46,119 nt of DNA from Bacteroidales bacterium (GTDB taxonomy: Bacteria > Bacteroidota > Bacteroidia > Bacteroidales > UBA932): the NCBI GenBank assembly GCA_009777095.1, contig WRMN01000018.1:1-46119 (forward strand). Reading direction: 5' to 3'. The number at the start of each line of letters is the position of its first letter. The first letter of the stretch is position 1. The notes beneath the pieces are model-generated. The model was not told the origin of the DNA, did not search any database, and saw only the letters and a program-made list of their open reading frames with translations. Both the position numbers and the translations under genes were made by a program. Positions 1 through 7,431 of the stretch are shown one piece after another.

Positions 1-1146
1 CGACAAACCTATTCATTTTTTCAAGAACGAGCAGATTATGAAGCATTCAAAGGCCTTCCGCCTTTTATTGCCGACTCTTTGCCGGACTCATTCGGGAATA
101 AAGTCATTAATGCCTGGCTGCAGCAACAGCACAGAGACCCCGATTCTTTTACACCGCTCGAACGGCTGTGTTATACAGGAAAAAGAGGTATTGGCGCATT
201 GGAATTTTTTCCGACACTATTTAAAAATGACAAGGTGGTTGAGGTAGGTGTGGCAGCATTGGTAAAATTGGCGGACGCCATTTTTTCGGAGAGAAAAAAA
301 ATGCACAGCCACATCAAAGATAAAAAAGTAATAGAAGACATCGTGCGCGTCGGCGCTTCTGCTGGCGGAGCCCGCCCGAAAGCCTTAATAGCTTATAACG
401 AAACGACGGGCGAGATTAAATCCGGGCAAATAGCCGAAATCCCGACAGGATTTGAGCACTGGCTGATTAAACTTGACGGCGTTAGCAAATCGGGCGGCTT
501 GGGTTTGGCTACCGGCATGGGGCGGGTGGAATATGCTTACTACCTAATGGCTGTTGACTGTGGAATTATTATGTCGCAGTGCCGCTTATTGGAAGAAGGG
601 GGACGGGCGCATTTTATGACCCGTCGATTTGACCGACCCGGCAATGGTAAAAAAATACACGCGCAAACCCTCCATGCCATGGCGCATTTGAATTATAATT
701 TGATAGATACAAATTATTATGAACAAGCCTTTTATGCCATCAACAGGCTGAAATTGCCCTTTCCGACCATAGAACAATTTTACCGCCGCATGGTGTTTAA
801 TGTGATGGCGAAGAATTGCGACGACCATACCAAAAACGTTTCTTTTCTGATGGACGAGGTCGGTAAATGGTCGCTTGCGCCGGCTTATGACCTGAGTTAT
901 GCTTATGACCCGACAGGCCGATGGAATCGCCGACACTTAATGGGCTTAAATGGTAAATTTGAAGATTTTACGATAGACGATTTGGAAAAGTTGGGTAGAG
1001 AGCAGCGTATTAAAAAATGGAAGCAAATAGTGGAGCAAACCAGTGAAGTGGTGAGTCGGTGGTCGGAATATGCTAAAATTGTCGGCGTACCTCCAAAAAT
1101 ATACAAACCGATTGCTAAAACACACGAAATATTGATTATACGTTAA
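1..1146 (+). CDS. hipA: HipA-family serine/threonine kinase toxin, 5' end outside window
   Basis: The reading frame is open from base 1, and the residues before the first internal ATG (base 79) already match the family (FKGLPPFIADSLPDSFGNK, the usual HipA N-terminal subdomain), so the true start lies upstream of the window. Seen: a glycine-rich ATP loop (GASAGGARPKAL), the catalytic loop CDDHTKN whose first Asp matches the catalytic Asp of E. coli HipA, and the metal-binding PAYDLSY motif. HipA proteins phosphorylate tRNA synthetases and are neutralised by HipB, a DNA-binding antitoxin, usually encoded just upstream; that region is not visible. The C-terminus is complete, and about 90 bases separate it from panC. 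The catalytic residues are intact, so an active kinase is expected. Family assignment is firm; toxin activity is inferred. Confidence 0.9.
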   Translation, partial: RQTYSFFQERADYEAFKGLPPFIADSLPDSFGNKVINAWLQQQHRDPDSFTPLERLCYTGKRGIGALEFFPTLFKNDKVVEVGVAALVKLADAIFSERKKMHSHIKDKKVIEDIVRVGASAGGARPKALIAYNETTGEIKSGQIAEIPTGFEHWLIKLDGVSKSGGLGLATGMGRVEYAYYLMAVDCGIIMSQCRLLEEGGRAHFMTRRFDRPGNGKKIHAQTLHAMAHLNYNLIDTNYYEQAFYAINRLKLPFPTIEQFYRRMVFNVMAKNCDDHTKNVSFLMDEVGKWSLAPAYDLSYAYDPTGRWNRRHLMGLNGKFEDFTIDDLEKLGREQRIKKWKQIVEQTSEVVSRWSEYAKIVGVPPKIYKPIAKTHEILIIR

Positions 1147-1206
1147 TGTTAAACAATGCCGACTCAATATTTTTGATGAAAGGCTACATAAAATCTTTTT
1201 TTTGTG

Positions 1207-1214
1207 TAAATTTG
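1207..1214 (+). promoter_or_regulatory. Candidate -7 box (TAAATTTG) for the panC operon
   Basis: TAAATTTG matches the Bacteroidetes -7 consensus TAnnTTTG and lies 17 bases before the panC ATG. No TTTG element is present at the expected 19-21 base spacing upstream, so support is partial. Confidence 0.45.
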
Positions 1215-1231
1215 CAAAATAAACAAGGTAT

Positions 1232-2068
1232 ATGCTTATTAGCTCAGTCATAGATTTACAACAACAGCTATCATCGCTCCGCAAGGATAAAAGCATCGGC
1301 TTTGTGCCTACCATGGGCGCCTTGCACGAAGGACACCTTTCTTTGGTGCGGCAAGCCAAGGCCGATAGCGATGTGGTAGTGGTCAGCATCTTTGTGAACC
1401 CTACACAATTCAACAATCCCGACGATTTAAAAAATTACCCCCGCGATACGGAAAACGACATTAAAAAGCTGGAATTAGCAGGCGCAACCATTATTTTTAC
1501 GCCTGTAGAGCAGGAAATTTACCCTGAACCCGACACCCGCATTTTCGACTTCGGCGCTATGGATAAGGTGATGGAAGGCTTTTACCGTCCGGGGCACTTT
1601 AACGGCGTAGCGCAGGTGGTTGACCGCTTGTTTAAATTAGTGCAGCCGCATACCGCCTTTTTCGGCGAAAAAGATTTTCAACAGCTGGCAATTATTAAAG
1701 CCTTGGTGGCACAGGAAAATTTGCCGATACGCATAGTGTCCTGCCCTATAGTCCGCGAGCCCGACGGATTGGCCATGAGCTCACGGAATTTGTTGCTTTC
1801 CGCTGCGCAGCGCACCCATGCCCCGCTTATCTGTCAAACGCTGAAAGCCGCGGCGGCTAAGGTGAGCAGTACCACTATCCCTGCCTTAAAAAAATGGATA
1901 CAAACCACCATTGACACCGACCCTGTATTAGAAACCGAATATGCTGAAATTGTTGATGCCCGCTCTCTGCAACCAATAGTCCAATGGGACGAGGCGGAGC
2001 AGGTACAGCTTTGCGCGGCTGTTTACGCAGGGTCAATCCGCTTGATTGACAATATCAGGTTGAAATAA
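1232..2068 (+). CDS. panC: Pantothenate synthetase (pantoate--beta-alanine ligase)
   Basis: Joins pantoate and beta-alanine using ATP to make pantothenate, the last step of vitamin B5 synthesis in the cytoplasm. Seen: the nucleotidyltransferase signature PTMGALHEGH at residues 26-35, including the HxGH-type motif (HEGH, 32-35), the FVNPTQF segment, GEKDFQQL and the late KMSKS-like MSSRN loop. The 278 residues are the normal family length. The next gene, panD, makes the beta-alanine substrate and starts 18 bases after the stop, so the two are clearly co-transcribed. The ATG at 1232 fits the family N-terminus and follows a candidate -7 box. Confidence 0.97.
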   Translation: MLISSVIDLQQQLSSLRKDKSIGFVPTMGALHEGHLSLVRQAKADSDVVVVSIFVNPTQFNNPDDLKNYPRDTENDIKKLELAGATIIFTPVEQEIYPEPDTRIFDFGAMDKVMEGFYRPGHFNGVAQVVDRLFKLVQPHTAFFGEKDFQQLAIIKALVAQENLPIRIVSCPIVREPDGLAMSSRNLLLSAAQRTHAPLICQTLKAAAAKVSSTTIPALKKWIQTTIDTDPVLETEYAEIVDARSLQPIVQWDEAEQVQLCAAVYAGSIRLIDNIRLK

Positions 2069-2086
2069 TTCGAAGAAATTTATTTT

Positions 2087-2440
2087 ATGCAAATAGAAAT
2101 ACTCAAATCAAAAATTCACCGCGTAACTATTACAGAAGCCAACCTGCACTACATCGGAAGCATATCTATTGACGAAGACCTGATGGACGCCGCCAATTTA
2201 GTAGAATACGAAAAAGTAACCATTGCCAATATCAACAACGGCGAACGTTTCGACACTTATGTCATCAAAGGCGAACGCGGAAGCGGAAAAATAGGGATTA
2301 ACGGCGCTGCCGCCCATAAAGTAGAAATCGGGCACATCATTATTATCATGGCTTATGCCGTTATGACCTCGGAAGAAGCCAAAACATTCAGGCCTGCCAT
2401 AGTGTTTCCCGATACGGCTAACAACAAACTCATTGATTAG
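2087..2440 (+). CDS. panD: Aspartate 1-decarboxylase proenzyme
   Basis: Pyruvoyl enzyme that decarboxylates aspartate to beta-alanine for PanC. The protein is 117 residues, typical of the family. The self-cleavage site Gly24-Ser25 is present (YIGS), with the conserved Lys9 region (KSKIHR) and the motif GAAAHK. After cleavage Ser25 becomes the catalytic pyruvoyl group. It is cotranscribed with panC and is separated by a single base from the ATG of the following membrane protein gene. Nothing is missing or unusual. Confidence 0.97.
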   Translation: MQIEILKSKIHRVTITEANLHYIGSISIDEDLMDAANLVEYEKVTIANINNGERFDTYVIKGERGSGKIGINGAAAHKVEIGHIIIIMAYAVMTSEEAKTFRPAIVFPDTANNKLID

Positions 2441-2441
2441 T

Positions 2442-3482
2442 ATGGAAACAATCACAACTCCTCGAAGCAAGAAAAAAATTGTGATGGAAGTGTTGAAATA
2501 TACCTTTTTTTCGGCACTTACTGCCTATTTGGTGTGGAGTTTCGCGCGCAGCGTCGATTGGCCGAAAGTGGCGCAGGCCTTAAAGCAAGCCAACTATTGG
2601 TGGATAGGGCTGTCGATGTTGGTCGGCTGGGTGGCCATTTTAGTACGTGCGCAACGCTGGCGTATTCTGATTGAACCGCTCAATTACCGCCCTTCCTTAA
2701 AAAATACTTATGATGCGGTGATGCTGACTTACCTTGCTAACTTTGCCCTTCCGCGCATGGGCGAAGTAGTGCGTTGCGGCGCCTTGCGTAAAAGCGAAAA
2801 AATACCCTTCGACTCCTTACTGGGAACTGTAGTGTTAGAGCGGATTTTCGATGTGTTTTGCCTATTGGTGATTGTGGTCTCGGTCATCTTCATGAGAATG
2901 GAAACTTTCGGCGCTTTTATGTATGATAAAATATGGCAGCCCTTGATGGAAAAGAGCGGCGGAAGTTTCAGCAAATGGCTGCTCATAGCTGCGATAATAG
3001 GCTTTGCAGGCTTAACGCTGATTATTGTTTTTCGTAAACGATTATTAAAAATAGGATTAATACGAAAAACTGTCAAACTGTTTTCGGGCTTGATTGACGG
3101 ACTGAAAGCAGGCTTCCGCCTGAAAAAATATAAACAATTTTTTGCTTACACCTTACTGTTATGGTTGCTGTATTTTATGCAGTCCTACACCATTATGAAA
3201 TCTATGCCCGAAACGCAGGGGCTTTTCATGGCCGACGCCCTCTTCCTGATGGTGGTCGGCTCCTTCGGCTGGGTGATGCCGGTGCAAGGCGGATTGGGCG
3301 CTTTCCACTATATGGTGTCCTTAGCGCTGGTGGGCATTTATGCCGTTGATGCGGGCATGGCCGACGCCTTTGCCATTATTTCCCACGAATCGCAATCGGT
3401 GGTAATGATTTTCTTCGGATTTATTTCCTTAATTGCAATCAGTTTAAAGTTCAAAGTTTATAAAGTTCAAAGTTCAAAATAG
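2442..3482 (+). CDS. YbhN/UPF0104-family integral membrane protein (lysylphosphatidylglycerol synthase TM-like)
   Basis: Polytopic inner-membrane protein of about 346 residues with several hydrophobic segments and the family's conserved features: RAQRWR after the first helices, a LPRMGEVVRC-type motif, and GGLGAFHYMV near the end. Members resemble the flippase half of MprF and are thought to move lipid-linked molecules; the substrate here is unknown. The ATG at 2442 lies one base after the panD stop; an in-frame TTG nine bases earlier would overlap panD and is less likely. The last residues (KFKVYKVQSSK) are encoded by a tandem AGTTYAA array, so the C-terminal tail has been set by repeat DNA. 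The order panC-panD-this gene-radA is, from memory, common in Bacteroidales. Confidence 0.85.
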   Translation: METITTPRSKKKIVMEVLKYTFFSALTAYLVWSFARSVDWPKVAQALKQANYWWIGLSMLVGWVAILVRAQRWRILIEPLNYRPSLKNTYDAVMLTYLANFALPRMGEVVRCGALRKSEKIPFDSLLGTVVLERIFDVFCLLVIVVSVIFMRMETFGAFMYDKIWQPLMEKSGGSFSKWLLIAAIIGFAGLTLIIVFRKRLLKIGLIRKTVKLFSGLIDGLKAGFRLKKYKQFFAYTLLLWLLYFMQSYTIMKSMPETQGLFMADALFLMVVGSFGWVMPVQGGLGAFHYMVSLALVGIYAVDAGMADAFAIISHESQSVVMIFFGFISLIAISLKFKVYKVQSSK

Positions 3483-3544
3483 TCCCTTCAATTTTATAAA
3501 CTTTATAACTTTACAAACTTTATAACTTTTAACTTTTAACTTCT
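3441..3544. repeat. Degenerate period-7 tandem array across the ybhN-like 3' end and the gap before radA
   Basis: Units of AGTTYAA occur at 3441-3447, 3448-3454, 3464-3470 and 3471-3477, with a degenerate unit between. They overlap the last codons of the membrane protein gene. After the stop, the complementary type (ACTTTTA and ACTTTATA units) runs up to the base before the radA start. The two halves can pair (for example AAAGTTTATAAAGTT with AACTTTATAAACTTT), so the region could fold as a long AT-rich hairpin. It belongs with the arrays at 21959 and 35407. Confidence 0.75.
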
Positions 3545-4906
3545 ATGGCTAAAATTAAAACATCTTTTTTCTGTCAAAATTGCGGGCATGAATCGTCGAA
3601 ATGGTTGGGGCGCTGTCCTGCCTGCGGCGAATGGAACAGTTTTGTGGAAGAAACAGTAGCTAAAGACACTGCTGCTGCTAAGCATCTTTCTTTTGTTACC
3701 ACGAAGCCGATGCCGCAACGTGTTGATGAAATCAGCTATGAGCAGGAGCCGCGCATACTTTTAGGCAGCGGCGAGATGGACCGTATTCTCGGCGGAGGCA
3801 TGGTGAAAGGCTCGGTAGTACTCATCGGCGGAGAGCCGGGCATTGGTAAATCAACCCTGAGCCTCCAATTAGCCCTGCACCGCGAAGCTTTGAAAACCCT
3901 GTATGTTTCGGGCGAAGAAAGCGTGCAGCAAATCAAATTGCGCGCCGAGCGGTTGGGCGGCAGCGGAAACAACTGCTATATTTTAAGCGAAACCCTGTTG
4001 GAAAATATTTTGGTGCAGGCGCAGGAATTGAAGCCCGATTTGATAGTAGTTGATTCGATTCAAACACTCTATACCGACCGTATTGAATCATCTTCGGGCA
4101 GCGTGTCGCAAATTCGCGAATGCGCCGCCTTATTGTTGAAATTTGCCAAGGAAACCGGAACGCCGATATTCATTATAGGCCATATTACCAAAGACGGCGC
4201 CATTGCAGGTCCCAAGGTGCTGGAACATATTGTGGACGTGGTGCTGCAATTTGAAGGAGACGGCAATCATGCCTACCGCCTGCTGCGCAGCATTAAGAAC
4301 CGTTTCGGCTCCACTGCCGAGATAGGCATCTTTGAAATGCAGAGTTTCGGTTTGCGCGAGGTCAGCAATCCCTCGGAAATATTGCTGACCCAACATGATG
4401 AGGCCCTGAGCGGTATTGCGGTAGCGGCCATGCTTGACGGCGCCCGTCCCTTCCTCATCGAAACGCAGGCTTTGGTGAGTACGGCGGCTTACGGCACGCC
4501 GCAACGTTCGGCCACAGGCTTCGACGTGCGGCGCATGAACATGTTGTTGGCCGTACTGGAAAAAAGAGCCGGCTTCAAATTAGCGGTGAAAGACGTGTTC
4601 CTGAACATGGCCGGAGGGCTGAAAGTAGTTGACCCTGCAGTTGATTTGGCTATTGCGGTGGCTATCCTCTCCTCGAATTTCGACCTGCCCGTATCCTCGC
4701 ACTACGCCTTTGCCGCCGAGATTGGACTGAGTGGCGAAATCCGCCCTGTAGCCCGCATAGAGCAACGCATTGCCGAGGCCGAAAAATTAGGCTTTCAAAA
4801 AATCTTCGTGTCTAAATTCCACAAAGGCTTCCCGACCGCCTCAGAAATTACTGTTATGCCTGTCGGCAAAATGGACGAGCTGACTAAGGCGGTGTTTGGT
4901 CAGTAA
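3545..4906 (+). CDS. radA: DNA repair protein RadA
   Basis: RecA-like ATPase that promotes branch migration and processing of recombination intermediates. Seen: the N-terminal zinc finger with two CxxC pairs (CQNCGHESSKWLGRCPACGEW, residues about 10-30), Walker A GGEPGIGKSTL, Walker B LIVVDSIQT, the RadA-specific KNRFGST motif, and a C-terminal Lon-protease-like domain beginning near KDVFLNMAGG. The 453 residues are full length. The start ATG directly follows the AT-rich repeat array, and no Shine-Dalgarno is visible. It is the last gene of the panC-panD-ybhN group; the strand and base composition change after it, where an accessory block begins. Confidence 0.97.
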   Translation: MAKIKTSFFCQNCGHESSKWLGRCPACGEWNSFVEETVAKDTAAAKHLSFVTTKPMPQRVDEISYEQEPRILLGSGEMDRILGGGMVKGSVVLIGGEPGIGKSTLSLQLALHREALKTLYVSGEESVQQIKLRAERLGGSGNNCYILSETLLENILVQAQELKPDLIVVDSIQTLYTDRIESSSGSVSQIRECAALLLKFAKETGTPIFIIGHITKDGAIAGPKVLEHIVDVVLQFEGDGNHAYRLLRSIKNRFGSTAEIGIFEMQSFGLREVSNPSEILLTQHDEALSGIAVAAMLDGARPFLIETQALVSTAAYGTPQRSATGFDVRRMNMLLAVLEKRAGFKLAVKDVFLNMAGGLKVVDPAVDLAIAVAILSSNFDLPVSSHYAFAAEIGLSGEIRPVARIEQRIAEAEKLGFQKIFVSKFHKGFPTASEITVMPVGKMDELTKAVFGQ

Positions 4907-4986
4907 CGTAGAGATTACACAAATCGTTTAGATAAATCCGAAATTTGAAAAATATGAAATTTTAATCATTTTTATTTGGTGGAGAA

Positions 4987-5006
4987 CATAGAATTCCGCC
5001 CGTTAG
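4987..5006. repeat. Cassette-boundary motif, copy 1 (CATAGAATTCCGCCCGTTAG)
   Basis: Twenty bases that recur with one mismatch, in the same orientation, at 5911-5930. Together they bracket the pair of minus-strand genes between them. Read in the direction of those genes, it begins with GCCTAAC; read on the plus strand it ends in GTTAGGC, which fits the GTTRRRY core of integron attC sites. A full attC structure is not evident. Confidence 0.6.
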
Positions 5007-5032
5007 GCGATCGCCCATTTTCATAAAATTGC

Positions 5033-5290
5033 CTACACAAATAAATGTCCCAATGAAACAACATTTATATTGTCTGCCCTTGTGTATGACGAAACGCCGG
5101 CAATCAAAACATTGAGCGAAGCGCATTGAGCAGCTTTTTCGGGCGTTAAGCGTGTTAATAGTTTTTGTAAATTATCAGCGGCTTCGTGCAATGCGGTTGT
5201 TGTTTTGCCACAAAAACGAACCCCTTTTAACAAAATCCCACTTGTTGATTTGAGTTTTTTTGCTATTTTTCTATCTTTCTTCGCTGTCAA
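5033..5290 (-). pseudogene. Internally deleted AAA ATPase of the DUF4143 family
   Basis: An 85-residue frame that looks like the two ends of a roughly 400-residue protein joined together. Residues about 15-38 (GILLKGVRFCGKTTTALHEA) match the family's N-terminal Walker A region. The remainder (AADNLQKLLTRLTPEKA, then VLIAGVSSYTRADNINVVSL) resembles the usual extreme C-terminus of DUF4143 ATPases, where a Y-x-R-x-D-x-V-x-V-V pattern precedes the stop. Walker B, the sensor region and most of the DUF4143 domain are absent, so it cannot be a working ATPase. The frame is intact across the join. The related, complete gene at 42630-43817 is clearly a different subtype. The assignment rests on remembered family patterns. 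Confidence 0.6.
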
Positions 5291-5305
5291 TATTACTTTT
5301 TTATT

Positions 5306-5818
5306 TTAATGCATACACATTTTTTTAATTTCTTCCCGCCTTTTAATTGTTAATTCAATGGCACACCTCAAAAAAGAAAACACGTCTGCTTTTTCAGAAT
5401 ACCTGTAATTACTTAAACATTGATTACAGTAAGCAAAGCGGTATCGCTCCCATATTTCCTGTGTTAGTTCTATTTTTTCTATAAATGAGATGTTATTGTT
5501 CAATGTATCATGTTTGTTTTCATTAAGTTGCAAAACAATATTTTGTAATTCTTTTTTCAATAGAGAATCTTCTCGTTGTAATTGTATCCTAAGGCAATGT
5601 CGTAGTGCCGGATTAATTCCTTCGCTATAAGAATCACAATCGTCATATATAGGAGAAAATATATCATATTTAGCAGAGAGCATATCAGACAGTTGTTTTA
5701 TATTCTCAAAATTTATTTTTTGACTGTTAAGAACCAATGAATCCATAAGTGTTTGTGCCACGGACGTTTTTGTAAAAAAGACAAAGAAAATTAAAAATAT
5801 TTTTGCTACCTTATTCAT
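5306..5818 (-). CDS. Secreted LprI-like (DUF1311-type) protein
   Basis: The start is placed at the ATG at 5818, which gives a clear signal peptide (MNKVAKIFLIFFVFFTKTSVAQ) and a 170-residue precursor; an earlier in-frame ATG at 5875 would put 19 non-signal residues in front. The mature part has the DUF1311/LprI pattern: a central helix followed by LTQEIWERYRFAYC and then FLRCAIELTIKRREEIKKM with paired cysteines. Known LprI members inhibit lysozyme in the cell envelope; this copy is divergent and its function is inferred only. It lies between two copies of the boundary motif, together with the broken ATPase, and is AT-rich compared with the core genes. Confidence 0.55.
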   Translation of the reverse strand: MNKVAKIFLIFFVFFTKTSVAQTLMDSLVLNSQKINFENIKQLSDMLSAKYDIFSPIYDDCDSYSEGINPALRHCLRIQLQREDSLLKKELQNIVLQLNENKHDTLNNNISFIEKIELTQEIWERYRFAYCNQCLSNYRYSEKADVFSFLRCAIELTIKRREEIKKMCMH

Positions 5819-5910
5819 AAATAGAAAGGTCTTTGTTATGTTGATAATATATTTGCAGTTTTTACATATTTCCATGTAGTCGAATATTATGAAAAGTCCT
5901 TGATTTTTAT

Positions 5911-5940
5911 CATAGAATTCCGCTCGTTAGCAGCAGGTTT
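5911..5940. repeat. Cassette-boundary motif, copy 2, with CGTTAGCAGCA inverted-repeat arm
   Basis: Bases 5911-5930 repeat copy 1 with 19 of 20 matches. Bases 5923-5940 also form one arm of an inverted repeat whose other arm is at 7292-7309 (16 of 18 matches; CGTTAGCAGCA is perfect in both). The arms bracket the two-gene unit 5975-7224. A related copy lies at 42607-42626 (16 of 20 matches from base 5921). Confidence 0.65.
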
Positions 5941-5974
5941 TTTTAGGTTTAAATGTCCCATATCTTGACACTAT

Positions 5975-6862
5975 TTAGATTCCAAGACTTTCGCGCATTG
6001 CTCGCCATTCTTCACCAAATTCAATCATTTCTAATGCTGCTTTCCGCTTGTCTTCGGGCAAACATTGGATACAGGTTGGATACCGAACACCTTTATAATA
6101 TTCTTTACATTTTGGACAAAGTTCCATATTGTTTATATCAAAGTTAAATGCACATTTTTTACACGCAGTTATTGTGTCTTCAAAGGAAAGATACTTTATG
6201 TTATCGTCCAAGTAGAGCAAAAACGCCTCCTTCCCAATCGCCTCACTATCTTTGACCTTTGCCCGTTCTCTTTGTAGCCAATACTTTACTTGTGATAAAT
6301 TATGCTGATTCTTCCATTTATCTTTTGAAACAAAACATTTTTGATTGCTTTCAACAGTTTCTTCTTTTTTGTAAAAACTTCTAATAAGTTCTTCTATTAA
6401 TTTAAATTTATAAATTGGTTCATCAAATTCGTAACGACAGTCTGGACAAAGATATTGTGGGAGTTTTCTCTTTCTCGTATTAAAGCGATATCCCTTACAA
6501 TATGGACATGAAGGAGTGGCTATGTAATCATAATTTTTTACTATGTATTGATAAAATTCACTTTCATCAATAACCATGTTAGAATCTATAAAATCTTGAA
6601 CATATTTTTTGGTTACTTCTCGTTCATAGTCATTATATTTTTGGGGGTGAGAAAGGTGCTGTAATGTTAATGTTTCTTTGCTGCCACATATTTCGCATTT
6701 GTCCTTAATAACATCACTTCGTCTCTCTTTCCAATCTTTTGAATGCCAAGACCGCTTTCCTTCTTTATGCTTTTTCCAATAAATTTCTTTTGCAAGTTCT
6801 AACGCAATTTCTCCATTAGCCAACTTTGCTCTTAATTCGATAAGCTCGTTATATGTCAACAT
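5975..6862 (-). CDS. Hypothetical protein with HNH-like and multiple zinc-ribbon motifs
   Basis: A 295-residue protein, not assigned to a named family. Seen: CEICGSKETLTLQHLSH around residue 55-72, which resembles the first half of an HNH endonuclease site (CxxC followed by xxHLxH); CPYCKG paired with CPDCRYEF (about 120-145); and CKKCAF with CPKCKEY and CIQC near the end. There are thus three or four likely zinc sites. No clear second HNH half is visible, so nuclease activity is only a possibility; nucleic-acid binding is likely from the ribbons. The gene starts 14 bases after the stop of the lipoprotein gene upstream, so the two probably form one transcription unit. Confidence 0.6.
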   Translation of the reverse strand: MLTYNELIELRAKLANGEIALELAKEIYWKKHKEGKRSWHSKDWKERRSDVIKDKCEICGSKETLTLQHLSHPQKYNDYEREVTKKYVQDFIDSNMVIDESEFYQYIVKNYDYIATPSCPYCKGYRFNTRKRKLPQYLCPDCRYEFDEPIYKFKLIEELIRSFYKKEETVESNQKCFVSKDKWKNQHNLSQVKYWLQRERAKVKDSEAIGKEAFLLYLDDNIKYLSFEDTITACKKCAFNFDINNMELCPKCKEYYKGVRYPTCIQCLPEDKRKAALEMIEFGEEWRAMRESLGI

Positions 6863-6876
6863 ATTTCATTTACTAT

Positions 6877-7224
6877 TTAATTGTCAACTTTATACACATT
6901 CGCCGAAATTCTGTGACAAGTACTCGAAGAATCTGGCACTTTGTGTTCAGTGATATACAAAAGATTTCCACCCATTTTTCTCGCTTGGTTTTGTAAATCA
7001 TTTATTACCTGTTGGTAACTACAATTAACAGTAAACCCTGAATCTCCAATATTTATGCTACCAAGCAGTTTTGCATTATTTGGTACATTTTGACCTTGTG
7101 CCATAAATTCTATTGGGACATTACTCGCTAATGGAGTAGAATAAGTTAGTACATTTACGTTTTTGACTGTACCACACCCAAAAAGTACAATCGCAGTCCC
7201 TAAAATTAAAACTATTTTTTTCAT
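6877..7224 (-). CDS. Small lipoprotein, unknown function
   Basis: The start is the ATG at 7224, giving MKKIVLILGTAIVLFGC, a lipoprotein signal peptide with lipobox LFGC; the longer frame from 7293 begins inside the GC-rich spacer and is unlikely. The 115-residue precursor has a C-terminal pattern GGNLLYITEHKVPDSSSTCH followed by RISANVYKV. The writer recalls this pattern from small Bacteroidetes lipoproteins, without a known function. The two cysteines in the mature part (VNCSY, STCHR) may form a disulfide. It is probably anchored in the outer membrane. It precedes the zinc-ribbon gene in the same repeat-bounded unit. Confidence 0.6.
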   Translation of the reverse strand: MKKIVLILGTAIVLFGCGTVKNVNVLTYSTPLASNVPIEFMAQGQNVPNNAKLLGSINIGDSGFTVNCSYQQVINDLQNQARKMGGNLLYITEHKVPDSSSTCHRISANVYKVDN

Positions 7225-7431
7225 TCCTTTACTATTGATTGCCTCCACTTTACGGCTCTTGGCTTCTCCGTGTTCGCACGCACTGTCCGCCAAACTTGCT
7301 GCTAACGTGGTGGCGGCTTCACGCAGGCGGGGGTTTCACAAAGGTTCGGGCGGGCGATAAACTTCCAAATTCCCACAAAACTGTCTGCTGGCATTTATAT
7401 TTCATTCTCTTCCCATTAATTCAATAAATTA
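7225..7431. other. GC-rich intergenic spacer with CGTTAG-core boundary motif (7292-7309)
   Basis: This stretch is much richer in G+C than the AT-rich genes on either side and has no convincing reading frame. It contains, on the minus strand, CACGTTAGCAGCAAGTTT (7292-7309), the partner of 5923-5940, next to GCGG/CCGC-rich words (GTGGCGGCTTC, GGGCGGGCG) that could fold. The composition switch and the shared motif suggest a module boundary, not a normal intergenic region. Confidence 0.55.

Noticed and set aside
946-1416. 156-residue minus-strand frame across the hipA end and panC start
   Set aside because: It covers two well-supported genes and the panC promoter on the other strand; no motif.
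4987-5006. Full integron attC site
   Set aside because: Only the GTTRRRY-type core is present; the paired RYYYAAC core at a suitable distance and the imperfect hairpin of a complete attC were not found by eye, and no integrase lies in the window.
7163-7427. Two short plus-strand frames over the GC-rich spacer
   Set aside because: They read through the boundary motif and the antisense of a lipoprotein signal; no support as genes.
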